From assembly GCA_029240395.1 (NCBI GenBank), contig JAREAJ010000007.1, forward strand, positions 1 to 30,993: a stretch of 30,993 nucleotides of DNA, read 5' to 3'. Under the pieces are notes generated by a model. It saw nothing but the letters and a program-made list of their open reading frames with translations, made no database searches and had not been told where the DNA came from. Shown one piece after another: positions 17,375 to 25,923 of the stretch; positions within the stretch are counted from its first letter, which is position 1; every line of letters starts with the position of its first letter. This DNA is from Nitrososphaeraceae archaeon (GTDB lineage Archaea; Thermoproteota; Nitrososphaeria; Nitrososphaerales; Nitrososphaeraceae). A program made the position numbers and the translations under genes.

Positions 17375-18913
17375 ATGCATGAGGAAAAAATTAAGAGACT
17401 ATATGACCTCAAAAAAGCGGCAGAAATAGGCGGAGGAGAAGAAAGGATTGCTGCACAACACTCAAAAGGTAAGCTTACTGCCAGAGAAAGAATCGATCTT
17501 TTATTAGATCCCCGGACTTTTTTAGAGATCGACAAGTACACGACCCACAGAGATGAATCCGCCAGCCAAAAATTCCCAGGTGATGGAGTAATAACAGGAT
17601 TTGGACGTGTAGACGGTAGGCTCGTATTTTTGTATGCTTACGATTTTACAATTTTGGGAGGCTCTCTAGGTGAAATGGCAGGTAAAAAGATAGTGAAAAT
17701 AATGGAACATGCTTTAAAGGTCGGCGCACCTCTTTTAGGCATAATCGACTCCGGCGGTGCGAGGATTCAAGAAGGTGTTCTTAGTTTAGATGGCTATGGT
17801 GATATATTCTTCCATAATACGCTTGCATCAGGTGCCGTACCACAGATTACTGCCAGCATCGGTCCATGTGCGGGCGGCGCTGTATATTCTCCTGCCATGA
17901 CGGATTTTGTTATCATGGTTGAGAATGTTGGCCAAATGTTCGTTACAGGCCCAGAAGTTGTTAAGGAAGTACTAAGCCAGGACGTCTCCTTTGAGGAATT
18001 AGGAGGTGCTCGGACCCATGCATCCAAGTCGGGCGTCGCACATTTTATTGCCAGAAACGAATTCGAATGTATGGATAAAATTAAGAAGTTGCTTTCTTAC
18101 CTACCCCAAAATAACACAGAAGCACCCCCATTGGCTGAAACCAGCGACGATCCAAATCGAATAGACCCAAATCTCGTAAATATATTGCCGGAGAATCCGT
18201 ATCAACAGTATGACATGAAACAGATAATTAACTCCATAGTTGATTCAGGAGAGTTTATGGAAGTTCATGAACTATTTGCAGAGAATATTGTGATTGGCTT
18301 TGGGAGGATGAATGGGAGATCTGTAGGAATCGTTGCCAATCAGCCATCATATTTGGCCGGTGCTCTCGATATTAATTCTTCAAATAAGGCTGCGCGATTC
18401 ATTCGCTTCTGTGACGCTTATAATATTCCTATCATAACATTGGTGGATACACCAGGTTATCTCCCAGGTGCCGACCAAGAACACAATGGCATTATTAGAC
18501 ACGGAAGCAAGTTGCTCTTTGCTTACTGTGAGGCCACGGTTCCAAAAATAACATGCATCATAGGTAAAGCCTATGGTGGTGCTTACATAGCAATGGGGAG
18601 CAAGAATCTTAGGGCTGATATCAATTATGCATGGCCGACTGCCGAAATTGCCGTTTTAGGACCAGAAGCCGCAATTACTATTATTCATCGAAAGGACCTA
18701 AAGCAGTCTCCAGATGCTCTTGCGACCAAGAAAAAACTTGCTAAAGAATTCAGAGACAAGTTTGCTAACCCGTATATAGCTGCTGAAAAGGGCATTATTG
18801 ACGTAGTTATAGATCCGATGGAAACTAGGCCATTTATCATTCGTGCACTTGAGAGCCTGGCCGACAAAAGAGAAATTAGGCCACCCAAAAAGCACGGAAA
18901 CATCAATCTTTAG
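17375..18913 (+). CDS. pccB: acetyl-/propionyl-CoA carboxylase, carboxyltransferase subunit
   Basis: This subunit transfers CO2 from carboxybiotin to acetyl-CoA or propionyl-CoA. In archaea that fix CO2 by the 3-hydroxypropionate/4-hydroxybutyrate cycle, one bifunctional enzyme does both. The 512 residues have the two crotonase-like halves of the family: an N-terminal CoA site with IDSGGARIQEG (124-134) and the oxyanion-hole GPCAGGAVYSPA (163-174), and a C-terminal carboxybiotin site with GKAYGGAYIAMGSK and NYAWPTAEIAVLGPE. The length is normal and the frame intact. It is first in a pccB-accC-accB operon. Substrate preference cannot be fixed by eye. Confidence 0.95.
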   Translation: MHEEKIKRLYDLKKAAEIGGGEERIAAQHSKGKLTARERIDLLLDPRTFLEIDKYTTHRDESASQKFPGDGVITGFGRVDGRLVFLYAYDFTILGGSLGEMAGKKIVKIMEHALKVGAPLLGIIDSGGARIQEGVLSLDGYGDIFFHNTLASGAVPQITASIGPCAGGAVYSPAMTDFVIMVENVGQMFVTGPEVVKEVLSQDVSFEELGGARTHASKSGVAHFIARNEFECMDKIKKLLSYLPQNNTEAPPLAETSDDPNRIDPNLVNILPENPYQQYDMKQIINSIVDSGEFMEVHELFAENIVIGFGRMNGRSVGIVANQPSYLAGALDINSSNKAARFIRFCDAYNIPIITLVDTPGYLPGADQEHNGIIRHGSKLLFAYCEATVPKITCIIGKAYGGAYIAMGSKNLRADINYAWPTAEIAVLGPEAAITIIHRKDLKQSPDALATKKKLAKEFRDKFANPYIAAEKGIIDVVIDPMETRPFIIRALESLADKREIRPPKKHGNINL

Positions 18914-18928
18914 GAGGCCTGAGGGAAG

Positions 18929-20399
18929 ATCGCTAAGAAAATTTCTTCAATCCTGATAGCTAACAGAGGTGAGATTGCTCTGAGGATAGTACGTGCCTGT
19001 AGACATATGTCAATAAAACCAATAGCCATTTACTCAGATGAGGATGTAGGTTCGCTCCATGTGAAACTCGCTGATGAATGTTACCACATAGGCCCTCCGT
19101 CTCCTTCTGAAAGTTATTTGAACATAGATAGAATTATTGAAACATCGAAAAAGGCAGGGGCCGACGCAATTCATCCCGGTTATGGATTCTTATCCGAGAA
19201 CGAAGGCTTTGCCGGGAGGTGCGAGAAGGAGAATATTGTGTTCATTGGACCCAGAAGTAGGGCTATGGAACTGACTGGGGACAAAATGAAATGTAAGGCA
19301 CTAATGAAAAAGGCCAAGGTGCCTATTGTCCCTGGAAGTGTGGGTATAGTGAAAGGCGTGCAGGAGGCCCTTGATGTTGCGGCCAAAGCTGGATACCCGG
19401 TGCTATTAAAATCTGCATTTGGGGGAGGAGGAAGGGGGATTAGAATGGCTTCCAATGAGGGACAACTTAAGCAGGAATTTGAAATGGCTTCGGCAGAGTC
19501 TACAGCTGCATTTGGAAAGTCGGCGCTTTTTGTCGAGAAATACTTAGAAAACATAAGACATATTGAATTCCAACTGCTTCTTGACTCCCATGGAAATGGT
19601 AGACATCTTTTTGAGAGAGAATGTTCTATTCAGAGAAGGCACCAAAAGCTTATAGAACTTTCCCCTTCGCCGGTCGTCGATGCAAAAACACGAGAGGAAG
19701 TTGGCGAAATAGCGGTCAGAGCAGCACAGGCTGTTGACTACCTCAATGCTGGGACAGCAGAATTCTTACGTGACGAGCATGGGAACTTTTATTTCATTGA
19801 GATCAACTCTAGGCTCCAGGTGGAACATCCCGTAACTGAATTGGTTACTGGACTTGACCTAGTTAAACTACAGATAATGATCGCCCAAGGTGAAGAAATT
19901 GATTTCAGACAGGAAGACATCAAGATGCATGGCGCTGCGATTGAGTGCAGAATCAACGCCGAAGATCCTTTTATTGAATTTGCTCCGTCGGTTGGCCTTG
20001 TTCCTGACTGCAGCTTGCCCTATGGTCCTGGCATTAGAGTTGATTCTTATCTTTATCCCGGTTGCACTGTTTCGGGCTATTACGACTCCCTGATAGCGAA
20101 GCTCATTCAGAGTCGAGGGTATCAACACAACTATTCCCCTATATAAGACGATCATAAGTGAGCCAAATTTCATACGGGGAAATCTTTCAACAGACTATCT
20201 GGATCGAAACGCAATCATAGAAAAGATGAACGAGGCTACCGAAAATGAAATAAGGAGATACGCTGACGCAGCAGCGGCTGCTCTGCTAATACATTCAGAA
20301 TTTACTCAAGACGTCAGCCCAAATGACGTTCATAAGTCTACATCTCGGGCTCTCTCGGGGTGGACTGGTCTCAAAGGAGGCAAGAATCGGGGAGTATAA
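18929..20399 (+). pseudogene. accC: biotin carboxylase subunit, frame broken by a deletion of about 60 nt
   Basis: Biotin carboxylase uses ATP and bicarbonate to carboxylate biotin on AccB. The N-terminal part is intact: ILIANRGEIALRIVRAC, the ATP-grasp loop FGGGGRGIRMAS, ECSIQRRHQKLIE and FIEINSRLQVEHPVTE. After YYDSLIAKLI (to about 20107) the frame runs into a TAA at 20144. The true C-terminus resumes in another frame at about 20109 (VEGINTTIPLYKTIISEPNF) and runs to TAA 20397-20399. Family members have about 20 residues between these points, here absent, so about 59 or 62 nt are missing. No ATG, GTG or TTG starts the frame: homology needs a start near ATC 18929 (AKKISSILIANRG), behind AGGAGG (18912-18917). 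The first internal ATG (19007) would remove the N-terminal strand. Loss of function or sequence error are both possible. Confidence 0.85.
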
Positions 20400-20400
20400 A

Positions 20401-20916
20401 TTGGAATTAGAAATTAGTGGATTACACAAACCGCGGAAGGTCAGTATAGTCCAGACATTGGGCAGAGGAGCCTTGCTGTTAGAAATGGAAGACGGCACTC
20501 ATCAAGTTACTTTGTTGAAGGTAACTAGCAGCGAGATTGAGTTCATCTTAGATAAAAAATACTACAGAGTAAAAGTAGTTCAATCAGAATCACGCGAGGT
20601 CCGGCTATTGATCCACACAACCCTTATCTCAATAAGGAAAAATCCTAGCATCCAAGAAATTCTTAAGAGCTCTTTATCCAAAGATCAAAGAACGGAAGGC
20701 GGGGACAAGGATGTCAAGAGTCAGATACCTGGCCGGGTAGTCAGTATTGTTGCCCAGGCGGGTTCAGCTGTTAAGAGAGGCGATCCTATTATAGTATTGG
20801 AGTCAATGAAAATGCAAGTCGCAGTAAAGACTCATCGAGATGGCAACCTGAAGCAAATTAAGGTATCTCAGGGCGATACGGTAGCAAGATATGACGTCGT
20901 TGCTGTATTAGATTAG
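20401..20916 (+). CDS. accB: biotin carboxyl carrier protein subunit
   Basis: AccB carries the biotin that shuttles CO2 between AccC and PccB. The C-terminal biotinyl domain is clear: QIPGRVVSIVAQAGSAVKRG, then the biotin-lysine motif ESMKMQ with Lys137 by this numbering, then GNLKQIKVSQGDTV. The N-terminal 90 residues form the beta-rich linker domain common to archaeal carriers. I set the start at TTG 20401, just after the accC stop and behind GGGGAG. The frame is open further upstream, overlapping accC to ATG 20323, and a strong AAAGGAGG (20373-20380) sits before ATC 20386, so the start is unsure. Confidence 0.88.
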   Translation: MELEISGLHKPRKVSIVQTLGRGALLLEMEDGTHQVTLLKVTSSEIEFILDKKYYRVKVVQSESREVRLLIHTTLISIRKNPSIQEILKSSLSKDQRTEGGDKDVKSQIPGRVVSIVAQAGSAVKRGDPIIVLESMKMQVAVKTHRDGNLKQIKVSQGDTVARYDVVAVLD

Positions 20917-20969
20917 CGCATGACTGTTGCAGCATTCGATGTCAAACTCAATTTCAGTTATACTTATTG

Positions 20970-21458
20970 CTATTGCTTTTGCAAACTGGACTTTACCTCG
21001 TCGTAATTAGGTTCAACCATTGGATTATCCGAAATCCACTTGTACACGACCATTCCGTCGCTATCTAGAACAAAAATAGACCTCTTTGCTGCGTCATAGT
21101 CTTTTAAGCTCGCAAGATCCTTCATCACGACACCATACTTTCTTATTGTGTCTCTTTTGTAGTCGCTAAGTACAGGGAAATTTAGCTGTTTATTTTGCGC
21201 GAACATCTTATTTGCGAATGGACCATCCACCGAGATTCCTATGACCTGCGCACCTATCGCCCTAAGCTCTTGATTAGAATCTCTGAAGTTACACATCTCT
21301 ACGGAGCACACAGGAGATTCGGCTGCTGGAAAGAATGCAAGAACAACCTTTTGTCCTCTGTAATCGGAAAGCTTGTGCGTTTTCATATTCATATCTGGTA
21401 GTTCGAAGTCTGGTGCCTTTTTCCCTATTTCGACGTTCGAAGAAGAAACGTTAGACAT
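20970..21458 (-). CDS. peroxiredoxin, PrxQ/Bcp type
   Basis: Thiol peroxidases of this family reduce hydrogen peroxide and organic peroxides. The 162-residue protein has the thioredoxin-like core GKKAPDFELPD, then VVLAFFPAAESPVCSVEMCNFRD with the peroxidatic cysteine at Cys51 and a second cysteine five residues on (Cys56), the spacing of PrxQ/Bcp enzymes that form an internal disulfide. VIGISVDGPFANK follows. The ATG at 21458 has a TATA element about 28 nt upstream that lies over the end of the cysteine desulfurase gene, so the gene probably has its own leaderless transcript. It converges with accB over 53 bp. Confidence 0.93.
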   Translation of the reverse strand: MSNVSSSNVEIGKKAPDFELPDMNMKTHKLSDYRGQKVVLAFFPAAESPVCSVEMCNFRDSNQELRAIGAQVIGISVDGPFANKMFAQNKQLNFPVLSDYKRDTIRKYGVVMKDLASLKDYDAAKRSIFVLDSDGMVVYKWISDNPMVEPNYDEVKSSLQKQ

Positions 21459-21480
21459 GATAGATTGGCAGCAAGAACTG

Positions 21481-21491
21481 ATTATAATTAT
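21481..21491 (-). promoter_or_regulatory. TATA box of the peroxiredoxin gene
   Basis: On the minus strand ATAATTATAAT is centred about 28 nt before the ATG. It overlaps the stop codon of the upstream cysteine desulfurase (21488-21490), so the promoter is embedded in the end of that gene. Confidence 0.45.
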
Positions 21492-22705
21492 TTCGATCGT
21501 GATAGCTTGCCTTCTGAATAGGGTGAAAGTTTGCTTAACTGATCAATAACCACCTTCAAAGCCGCAGCGGCGTCATCAACCTCATTCATGGTGTTGCTAG
21601 GACCTAAACTAAAACGCAGTGAACCTGAAATCTCAGGCGGAGAAAAACCCATTGATCTCAGCACATGTGACTCTCTTTGCTTTTTGGCCGCACATGCAGA
21701 CCCTGTAGAGGCAGCTACTCCGTGTTCGTCAAGCTTGATTATCAGATCCTCGCCGTTGATTCCCTCGAACGTAAAATGGGCGATGTTAGGAAGTCTGTAA
21801 CTGGTATCTGAAGGGCCATTGTATCGGGCTGCGGGTATGTTGGACTTTATTTTTCCAACAAGATGGTCTCGAATTTCTCGAATGCGGGTCCCGATGTAGA
21901 TGACCTGCGGCATCGAGATTTCGCAGGCTTTTCCGAATCCTACAATTCCGGGAACATTTTCTGTTCCCGAGCGGAGGTAATTTTCTTGGCCACCTCCCGA
22001 AATTAAGGCGTTAATCTCCGACCCTTTTTTTACAAACAATCCACCTACTCCTTTTGGTCCATTTATCTTATGGGATGAAATTGCCATTAGATCTACACCA
22101 AGCTCGATGCAGTTAATCGGGATCTTTCCAAGAGCCTGAATACCATCGGTATGAAAGAGTACATTTCCTGCTTTGCGACGCGCGATTGTTACCAATTCTC
22201 GTATCGGTTGGATCGTTCCTATCTCATTATTGGCTAACATTATACTGATAAGCGCTGTTTTCTCAGTTGAAATAGATTCTTCGAACTTTGCAATATTTAC
22301 CAATCCTTCTGAATTTACGGGCACGTACGATACTTTGAATCCATTTTTTTCAAGATCTTTGCACGATTCAATTACAGCGTCGTGCTCAACTGTGGACGTA
22401 ACAATATGATTCTTATTTGGAAATCTATCTCTAGTATAATAGGCCGCTCCTTTTATAGCAAGATTGTCGGCCTCTGTTCCACTCCCTGTGAATATTATTT
22501 CCGATGGATGTGCACCAATCAGTGCAGAGACACGCTTTCTCGCTATTTTTATCCCTCTATTTGACTCGTATCCGAACGAGTGTGGTGAAGACGGGTTGCC
22601 GTAGTAGGTGGTCAAGTACGGGATCATCTCTCGGATGACTTCCTCTGACACAGGAGTTGTTGCTGCATTATCTAAGTAGATCCTGCCATGATTGTCTGCA
22701 TTCAT
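21488..22705 (-). CDS. cysteine desulfurase (NifS/IscS family)
   Basis: Cysteine desulfurases use PLP to move sulfur from cysteine to an active-site cysteine persulfide and on to acceptors. The 405-residue protein opens YLDNAATTPVS and shows His108 (STVEHDAV), Asp187 (HTDGIQA), the PLP-binding Lys213 (ISSHKINGPKG), RSGTENVPG and the catalytic Cys338 in STGSACAA. The ATG overlaps the larE stop by 4 bp (ATGA), so it is translated with larE and larC. That coupling suggests its sulfur may serve LarE or a cluster on it, in addition to general Fe-S work. No IscU scaffold is in the window. Confidence 0.95.
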   Translation of the reverse strand: MNADNHGRIYLDNAATTPVSEEVIREMIPYLTTYYGNPSSPHSFGYESNRGIKIARKRVSALIGAHPSEIIFTGSGTEADNLAIKGAAYYTRDRFPNKNHIVTSTVEHDAVIESCKDLEKNGFKVSYVPVNSEGLVNIAKFEESISTEKTALISIMLANNEIGTIQPIRELVTIARRKAGNVLFHTDGIQALGKIPINCIELGVDLMAISSHKINGPKGVGGLFVKKGSEINALISGGGQENYLRSGTENVPGIVGFGKACEISMPQVIYIGTRIREIRDHLVGKIKSNIPAARYNGPSDTSYRLPNIAHFTFEGINGEDLIIKLDEHGVAASTGSACAAKKQRESHVLRSMGFSPPEISGSLRFSLGPSNTMNEVDDAAAALKVVIDQLSKLSPYSEGKLSRSK

Positions 22706-23538
22706 ACTTTTTTGATTCCCCTGGAGTTATCTAGTATGGAAAGGTTTCCAGAACTATAACCTCCGATATCGATGGTTACGTACTTGAACCCGTGTTTCTT
22801 GATCTGCATGTTTAAAATATCTAGTTTGGCGGGGTCGAAGAATTTTTTTAGTTCTTCTTTTGGAACCTCTATCCTCGCAATGTCTCCGTGGTCCCTTACT
22901 CGAACCTGAGACACATCAAAGACGGCTTTCACAGCAATTTCGGAATTCTCAATTCTTTTCAGGCTATGGTATGTAACAGGCATGCCTACTGGAATTCTGG
23001 AAGCTAAACATGAGTTTGAAGGTCTATTGAAAACAGAAAGACCAAACTTTAATGCCATTGCTCGAATTTGTTTTTTATTCAATCCACATTCAACAAGCGG
23101 ACTTCTAATGCCATGCTCTTTAAGCGCCTTGATCCCTGGCCTAACATCGCGCAAGTCATCGATTTGTGTTCCATCCACGATTAAATTTGCACCTAACTTG
23201 CGTGCTTCTTCTATAAGGTGGGATGACAACTCTGTCCGACAGTGATAACACCTCGATCTATCATTCTTTACAAAAAGTGGGTTGGCAAGTTCATCGTAAG
23301 TTACAATCCGGTGAGAAATATTTAGCTCGCGGGCAACATTTTTTGCTGAACCTAGTTCATCATTTGACAAGGTATTATAATTTGCTGTGACAGCTATCAC
23401 GTCATCTCCAAGGGCTTTCTTTGCAGCCAAAGCTACTACTCCGCTGTCTACTCCTCCAGAGAGAGCCACGATGACAGGCTTACCATTATCGCCGAACCAT
23501 TTGATTACTTGGTGGAGGTTTTCTACTTCTGTAACCAT
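22702..23538 (-). CDS. larE: LarE, sulfur transferase for nickel-pincer cofactor
   Basis: LarE adenylates the carboxylates of pyridinium-3,5-biscarboxylic acid mononucleotide and replaces them with thiocarboxylates. The 278-residue protein has the PP-loop SGGVDS (27-32) and the NTLSNDEL region, then RCYHC (Cys97, Cys100) and SCLASRIP (Cys177). Cys177 matches the sulfur-donating cysteine of the sacrificial Lactobacillus enzyme (Cys176). A CxxC plus this cysteine gives three cysteines as reported for cluster-containing LarE enzymes, so this one may be catalytic. Its ATG directly follows the larC stop with no gap, and its stop overlaps the cysteine desulfurase start by 4 bp. Confidence 0.93.
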   Translation of the reverse strand: MVTEVENLHQVIKWFGDNGKPVIVALSGGVDSGVVALAAKKALGDDVIAVTANYNTLSNDELGSAKNVARELNISHRIVTYDELANPLFVKNDRSRCYHCRTELSSHLIEEARKLGANLIVDGTQIDDLRDVRPGIKALKEHGIRSPLVECGLNKKQIRAMALKFGLSVFNRPSNSCLASRIPVGMPVTYHSLKRIENSEIAVKAVFDVSQVRVRDHGDIARIEVPKEELKKFFDPAKLDILNMQIKKHGFKYVTIDIGGYSSGNLSILDNSRGIKKV

Positions 23539-24783
23539 TTATTTTTCCCCAAATCGCTGAAGCGTTTCTGCCTTTACTAGGTCCATTACTGACTTTGTTG
23601 ACAAACCTACAGTCCGAGATATATTCTTTATATCCTCAAACTCGGGTTTGATATTGATAATGTCACCTTTCAGGTCTTTTGCGATTTTGACTCGGATATT
23701 AAATGGCCGACCTGAGATATTCATTGACGTTGTTACGATAGCCCTAGGGATCAATATCCTCCTTACCTCTTGGACTCGGGCGCCCAACGTACCAGACTCA
23801 GCAAAAAGGAGATCTAAAATATCATTTAGGTTCGTCAGGTCTGATATGATTTTAACAATGTACATAGGTCTATTTTTTTTTGTTATACCCTGAACTACGG
23901 AAATATCTAGAGCTCCTGACTTGTCAAGCTTCTCTATGACATTACCCAAGATTTCGCCAGAAAGGTCGTCAATATGAGTTTCAATCACGAATACCGAGTC
24001 GGTATCGAGTTCCTGGGATTGTGGCGATTTGCCTATTAAAATCCTTAAAATGTTGGGTGTTTTTTGAGATCTCTGTCCTGCACCGTATCCAGTCCGCTCA
24101 GGACTGATAGCAGGATAATGATCAAGACCACGTCCAGACAATGTGACTAGCATTGCTGCCCCTGTGGGCGTTGTTAGCTCTTCTTCCACAGGAGTCCCAA
24201 ACAGAGTAAATGGCAGGCCCTTAAAGACTTCGAGAATGGCGTTACCAGGATTAGGAACGAGACCATGTGAAAATTTGAATTGCCCGCTACCCACTGCAAC
24301 CTTGGTCGAGAAAATCCTACAACCGAAGAGCTTTAAGTCCTCTAATGCCACTGCACAACCAATTAGGTCAACAAACGTGTCAATGCTTGACGACTCATGG
24401 AGAGTAACTTTGCGGTATTGTTGGCCATGGACAGCCGATTCTGCCCTCACGATCCTTTGCAATGATTCCAGAGCAAAGGCCTTTGCATTTGCGCTTATCC
24501 CGATGTGTTCGCAACAACGCGCGAGAGAAGTGTACATTTCATGCCCTTTACGGACCGTAACATCATCTCGATATTTGAAAACCATTTGAATTGCCCTTTG
24601 ACCACGGAATTGTCTCTTCTCAAATCTCAGCTCATCAATTGTACTACCTTTGAGGTAATTCTGGCATTCAAACGCGGCGGTACGGACACGATTCTTGTCT
24701 GCACCAGCATCCACCAGGCAAGAAAGCAACATGTCTCCGGAAATTCCGCCAACCTGACAATCGATTACTGCGATTCTTCCCAT
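23539..24783 (-). CDS. larC: LarC, CTP-dependent nickel insertase for the pincer cofactor
   Basis: LarC inserts nickel into the dithiolated mononucleotide to complete the nickel-pincer cofactor. The 414 residues cover both halves of the family (DUF111): N-terminal VGGISGDM (11-18), the segment HESSSIDTFVDLIG (129-142) and TPTGAAML (205-212), and the CTP-binding C-terminal part with ETHIDDLSGEILG (268-280), KKNRP (302-306) and ESGTLGARVQEVRR (329-342). In Lactobacillus the two halves need a ribosomal frameshift; here they form one frame. First gene of the larC-larE-desulfurase operon, with a leaderless-type promoter. Confidence 0.93.
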   Translation of the reverse strand: MGRIAVIDCQVGGISGDMLLSCLVDAGADKNRVRTAAFECQNYLKGSTIDELRFEKRQFRGQRAIQMVFKYRDDVTVRKGHEMYTSLARCCEHIGISANAKAFALESLQRIVRAESAVHGQQYRKVTLHESSSIDTFVDLIGCAVALEDLKLFGCRIFSTKVAVGSGQFKFSHGLVPNPGNAILEVFKGLPFTLFGTPVEEELTTPTGAAMLVTLSGRGLDHYPAISPERTGYGAGQRSQKTPNILRILIGKSPQSQELDTDSVFVIETHIDDLSGEILGNVIEKLDKSGALDISVVQGITKKNRPMYIVKIISDLTNLNDILDLLFAESGTLGARVQEVRRILIPRAIVTTSMNISGRPFNIRVKIAKDLKGDIINIKPEFEDIKNISRTVGLSTKSVMDLVKAETLQRFGEK

Positions 24784-24805
24784 TGAGTAATTAGATTGGC
24801 GTCGT

Positions 24806-24814
24806 TATTTATAT
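24806..24814 (-). promoter_or_regulatory. TATA box of the larC operon
   Basis: On the minus strand ATATAAATA is centred about 27 nt before the larC ATG, so transcription should begin at the start codon. It lies about 125 bp from the oppositely directed mdh TATA box. Confidence 0.55.
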
Positions 24815-24937
24815 GGAATCATGCGTCCATAATTCCAAGCGATATGGGTTGGCTATGAGTATTTCAATCTAGGGCTAACTTTGGAGAGTGGAATCCCAAT
24901 CCCCATCAAAAAAATTTGTTTTCGGGAATTTGTAAGA

Positions 24938-24945
24938 CTTATAAG
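24938..24945 (+). promoter_or_regulatory. TATA box of mdh-larB
   Basis: CTTATAAG, a palindromic TATA element, is centred 27 nt before the mdh ATG with no Shine-Dalgarno sequence between; this implies a leaderless mRNA. The 185-bp region shared with larC would allow coordinated control of both transcripts. Confidence 0.55.
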
Positions 24946-24968
24946 TTAAATTAGGCCTGACTTTTTGA

Positions 24969-25886
24969 ATGACAATTACCATCATAGGCTCCGGAAAAGT
25001 TGGTGCATCCGCAGCGCTTAACTGTGGCCTTAGGGAATTAGATGACATCTTGCTCCTTGACATAGTCGAGGGGCTCCCTCAGGGAGAAGCCATGGACATA
25101 AATCACCAGCTATCCGAAAGAGGTATAGATTGCAATGTCTACGGAAGTAACAATTATCAAGAGATGGAAGGATCTGAAATTGTTGTTCTCGTTGCTGGGG
25201 TCGGAAGGAAACCCGGGATGACCAGGATGGACCTACTAAAGATAAATGCTGGGATTGTGAGCGATGTGGCTGAGCAGGTTCGGGAGCACGCTCCAAATTC
25301 CAAACTTGTGGTGGTAACCAACCCTCTGGATCCTATGACCTATGTGGCATTAAAAAAAACACAGTTTGATAGAACGCAAGTCATAGGAATGGGAGGAATG
25401 CTAGATCTTTCACGTTACAAAAGCTTCATTTCTGAAGCGCTCAATGTATCAAGGGGGTCAGTTAGCGCTATGGTTATCGGCGAACATGGCGAGAATATGT
25501 TACCCCTTTTTCGTTTTTCATCGATATCAGGAATTCCGTTGAGAGAGTTTTTGTCGCAGCAACAATCACAAGAACTCTTGGATAAAACAAAGAACATAGC
25601 AGCTAAGGTTATCTCTAACAAGGGAGCGACTACACACGCGCCAGGAAATGCAATAGCCACAATTGTCGAAGCAATTCTAAGAGACAAAAGATCTGTCATT
25701 CCGGTTTCGGCTTTCCTGGAAGGAGAATTTGGAGCTAGTAATTTATGCATAGGCGTACCTGCCGTGATCGGACATGGTGGTTTAGAGAGAATAATTGAAT
25801 TGACCCTCAACGAAGATGAAAAGCTATTATTTACCAAGGGAGTTTCGGACGTACAGCAAGCGATACAATCAATTGGAATAGCCTAG
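24969..25886 (+). CDS. mdh: NAD-dependent malate dehydrogenase
   Basis: The enzyme interconverts malate and oxaloacetate. The 305 residues belong to the LDH-like MDH family: the Rossmann loop GSGKVG (7-12), Asp31 at the end of the second strand favouring NAD, the mobile loop GRKPGMTR (79-86) with arginine at the position that selects malate over lactate, [10 protein letters not shown] (116-125) and the catalytic His173 in GEHGEN. Lactate dehydrogenase would carry glutamine at the loop position, so malate is the better call. It is followed after 37 bp by larB and is likely co-transcribed with it, which hints that the Lar cofactor serves 2-hydroxyacid metabolism here. Confidence 0.93.
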   Translation: MTITIIGSGKVGASAALNCGLRELDDILLLDIVEGLPQGEAMDINHQLSERGIDCNVYGSNNYQEMEGSEIVVLVAGVGRKPGMTRMDLLKINAGIVSDVAEQVREHAPNSKLVVVTNPLDPMTYVALKKTQFDRTQVIGMGGMLDLSRYKSFISEALNVSRGSVSAMVIGEHGENMLPLFRFSSISGIPLREFLSQQQSQELLDKTKNIAAKVISNKGATTHAPGNAIATIVEAILRDKRSVIPVSAFLEGEFGASNLCIGVPAVIGHGGLERIIELTLNEDEKLLFTKGVSDVQQAIQSIGIA

Positions 25887-25923
25887 GAATGCTATTTTGT
25901 GCCTGTAACTTCGGACGAAAAAG

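Noticed and set aside
19868..20173. Minus-strand frame over the accC break
   Set aside because: It is antisense to conserved biotin carboxylase sequence, and there is no promoter or homology; it does not explain the frame break.
24143..24589. 148-codon plus-strand frame
   Set aside because: It lies antisense to the conserved core of larC.
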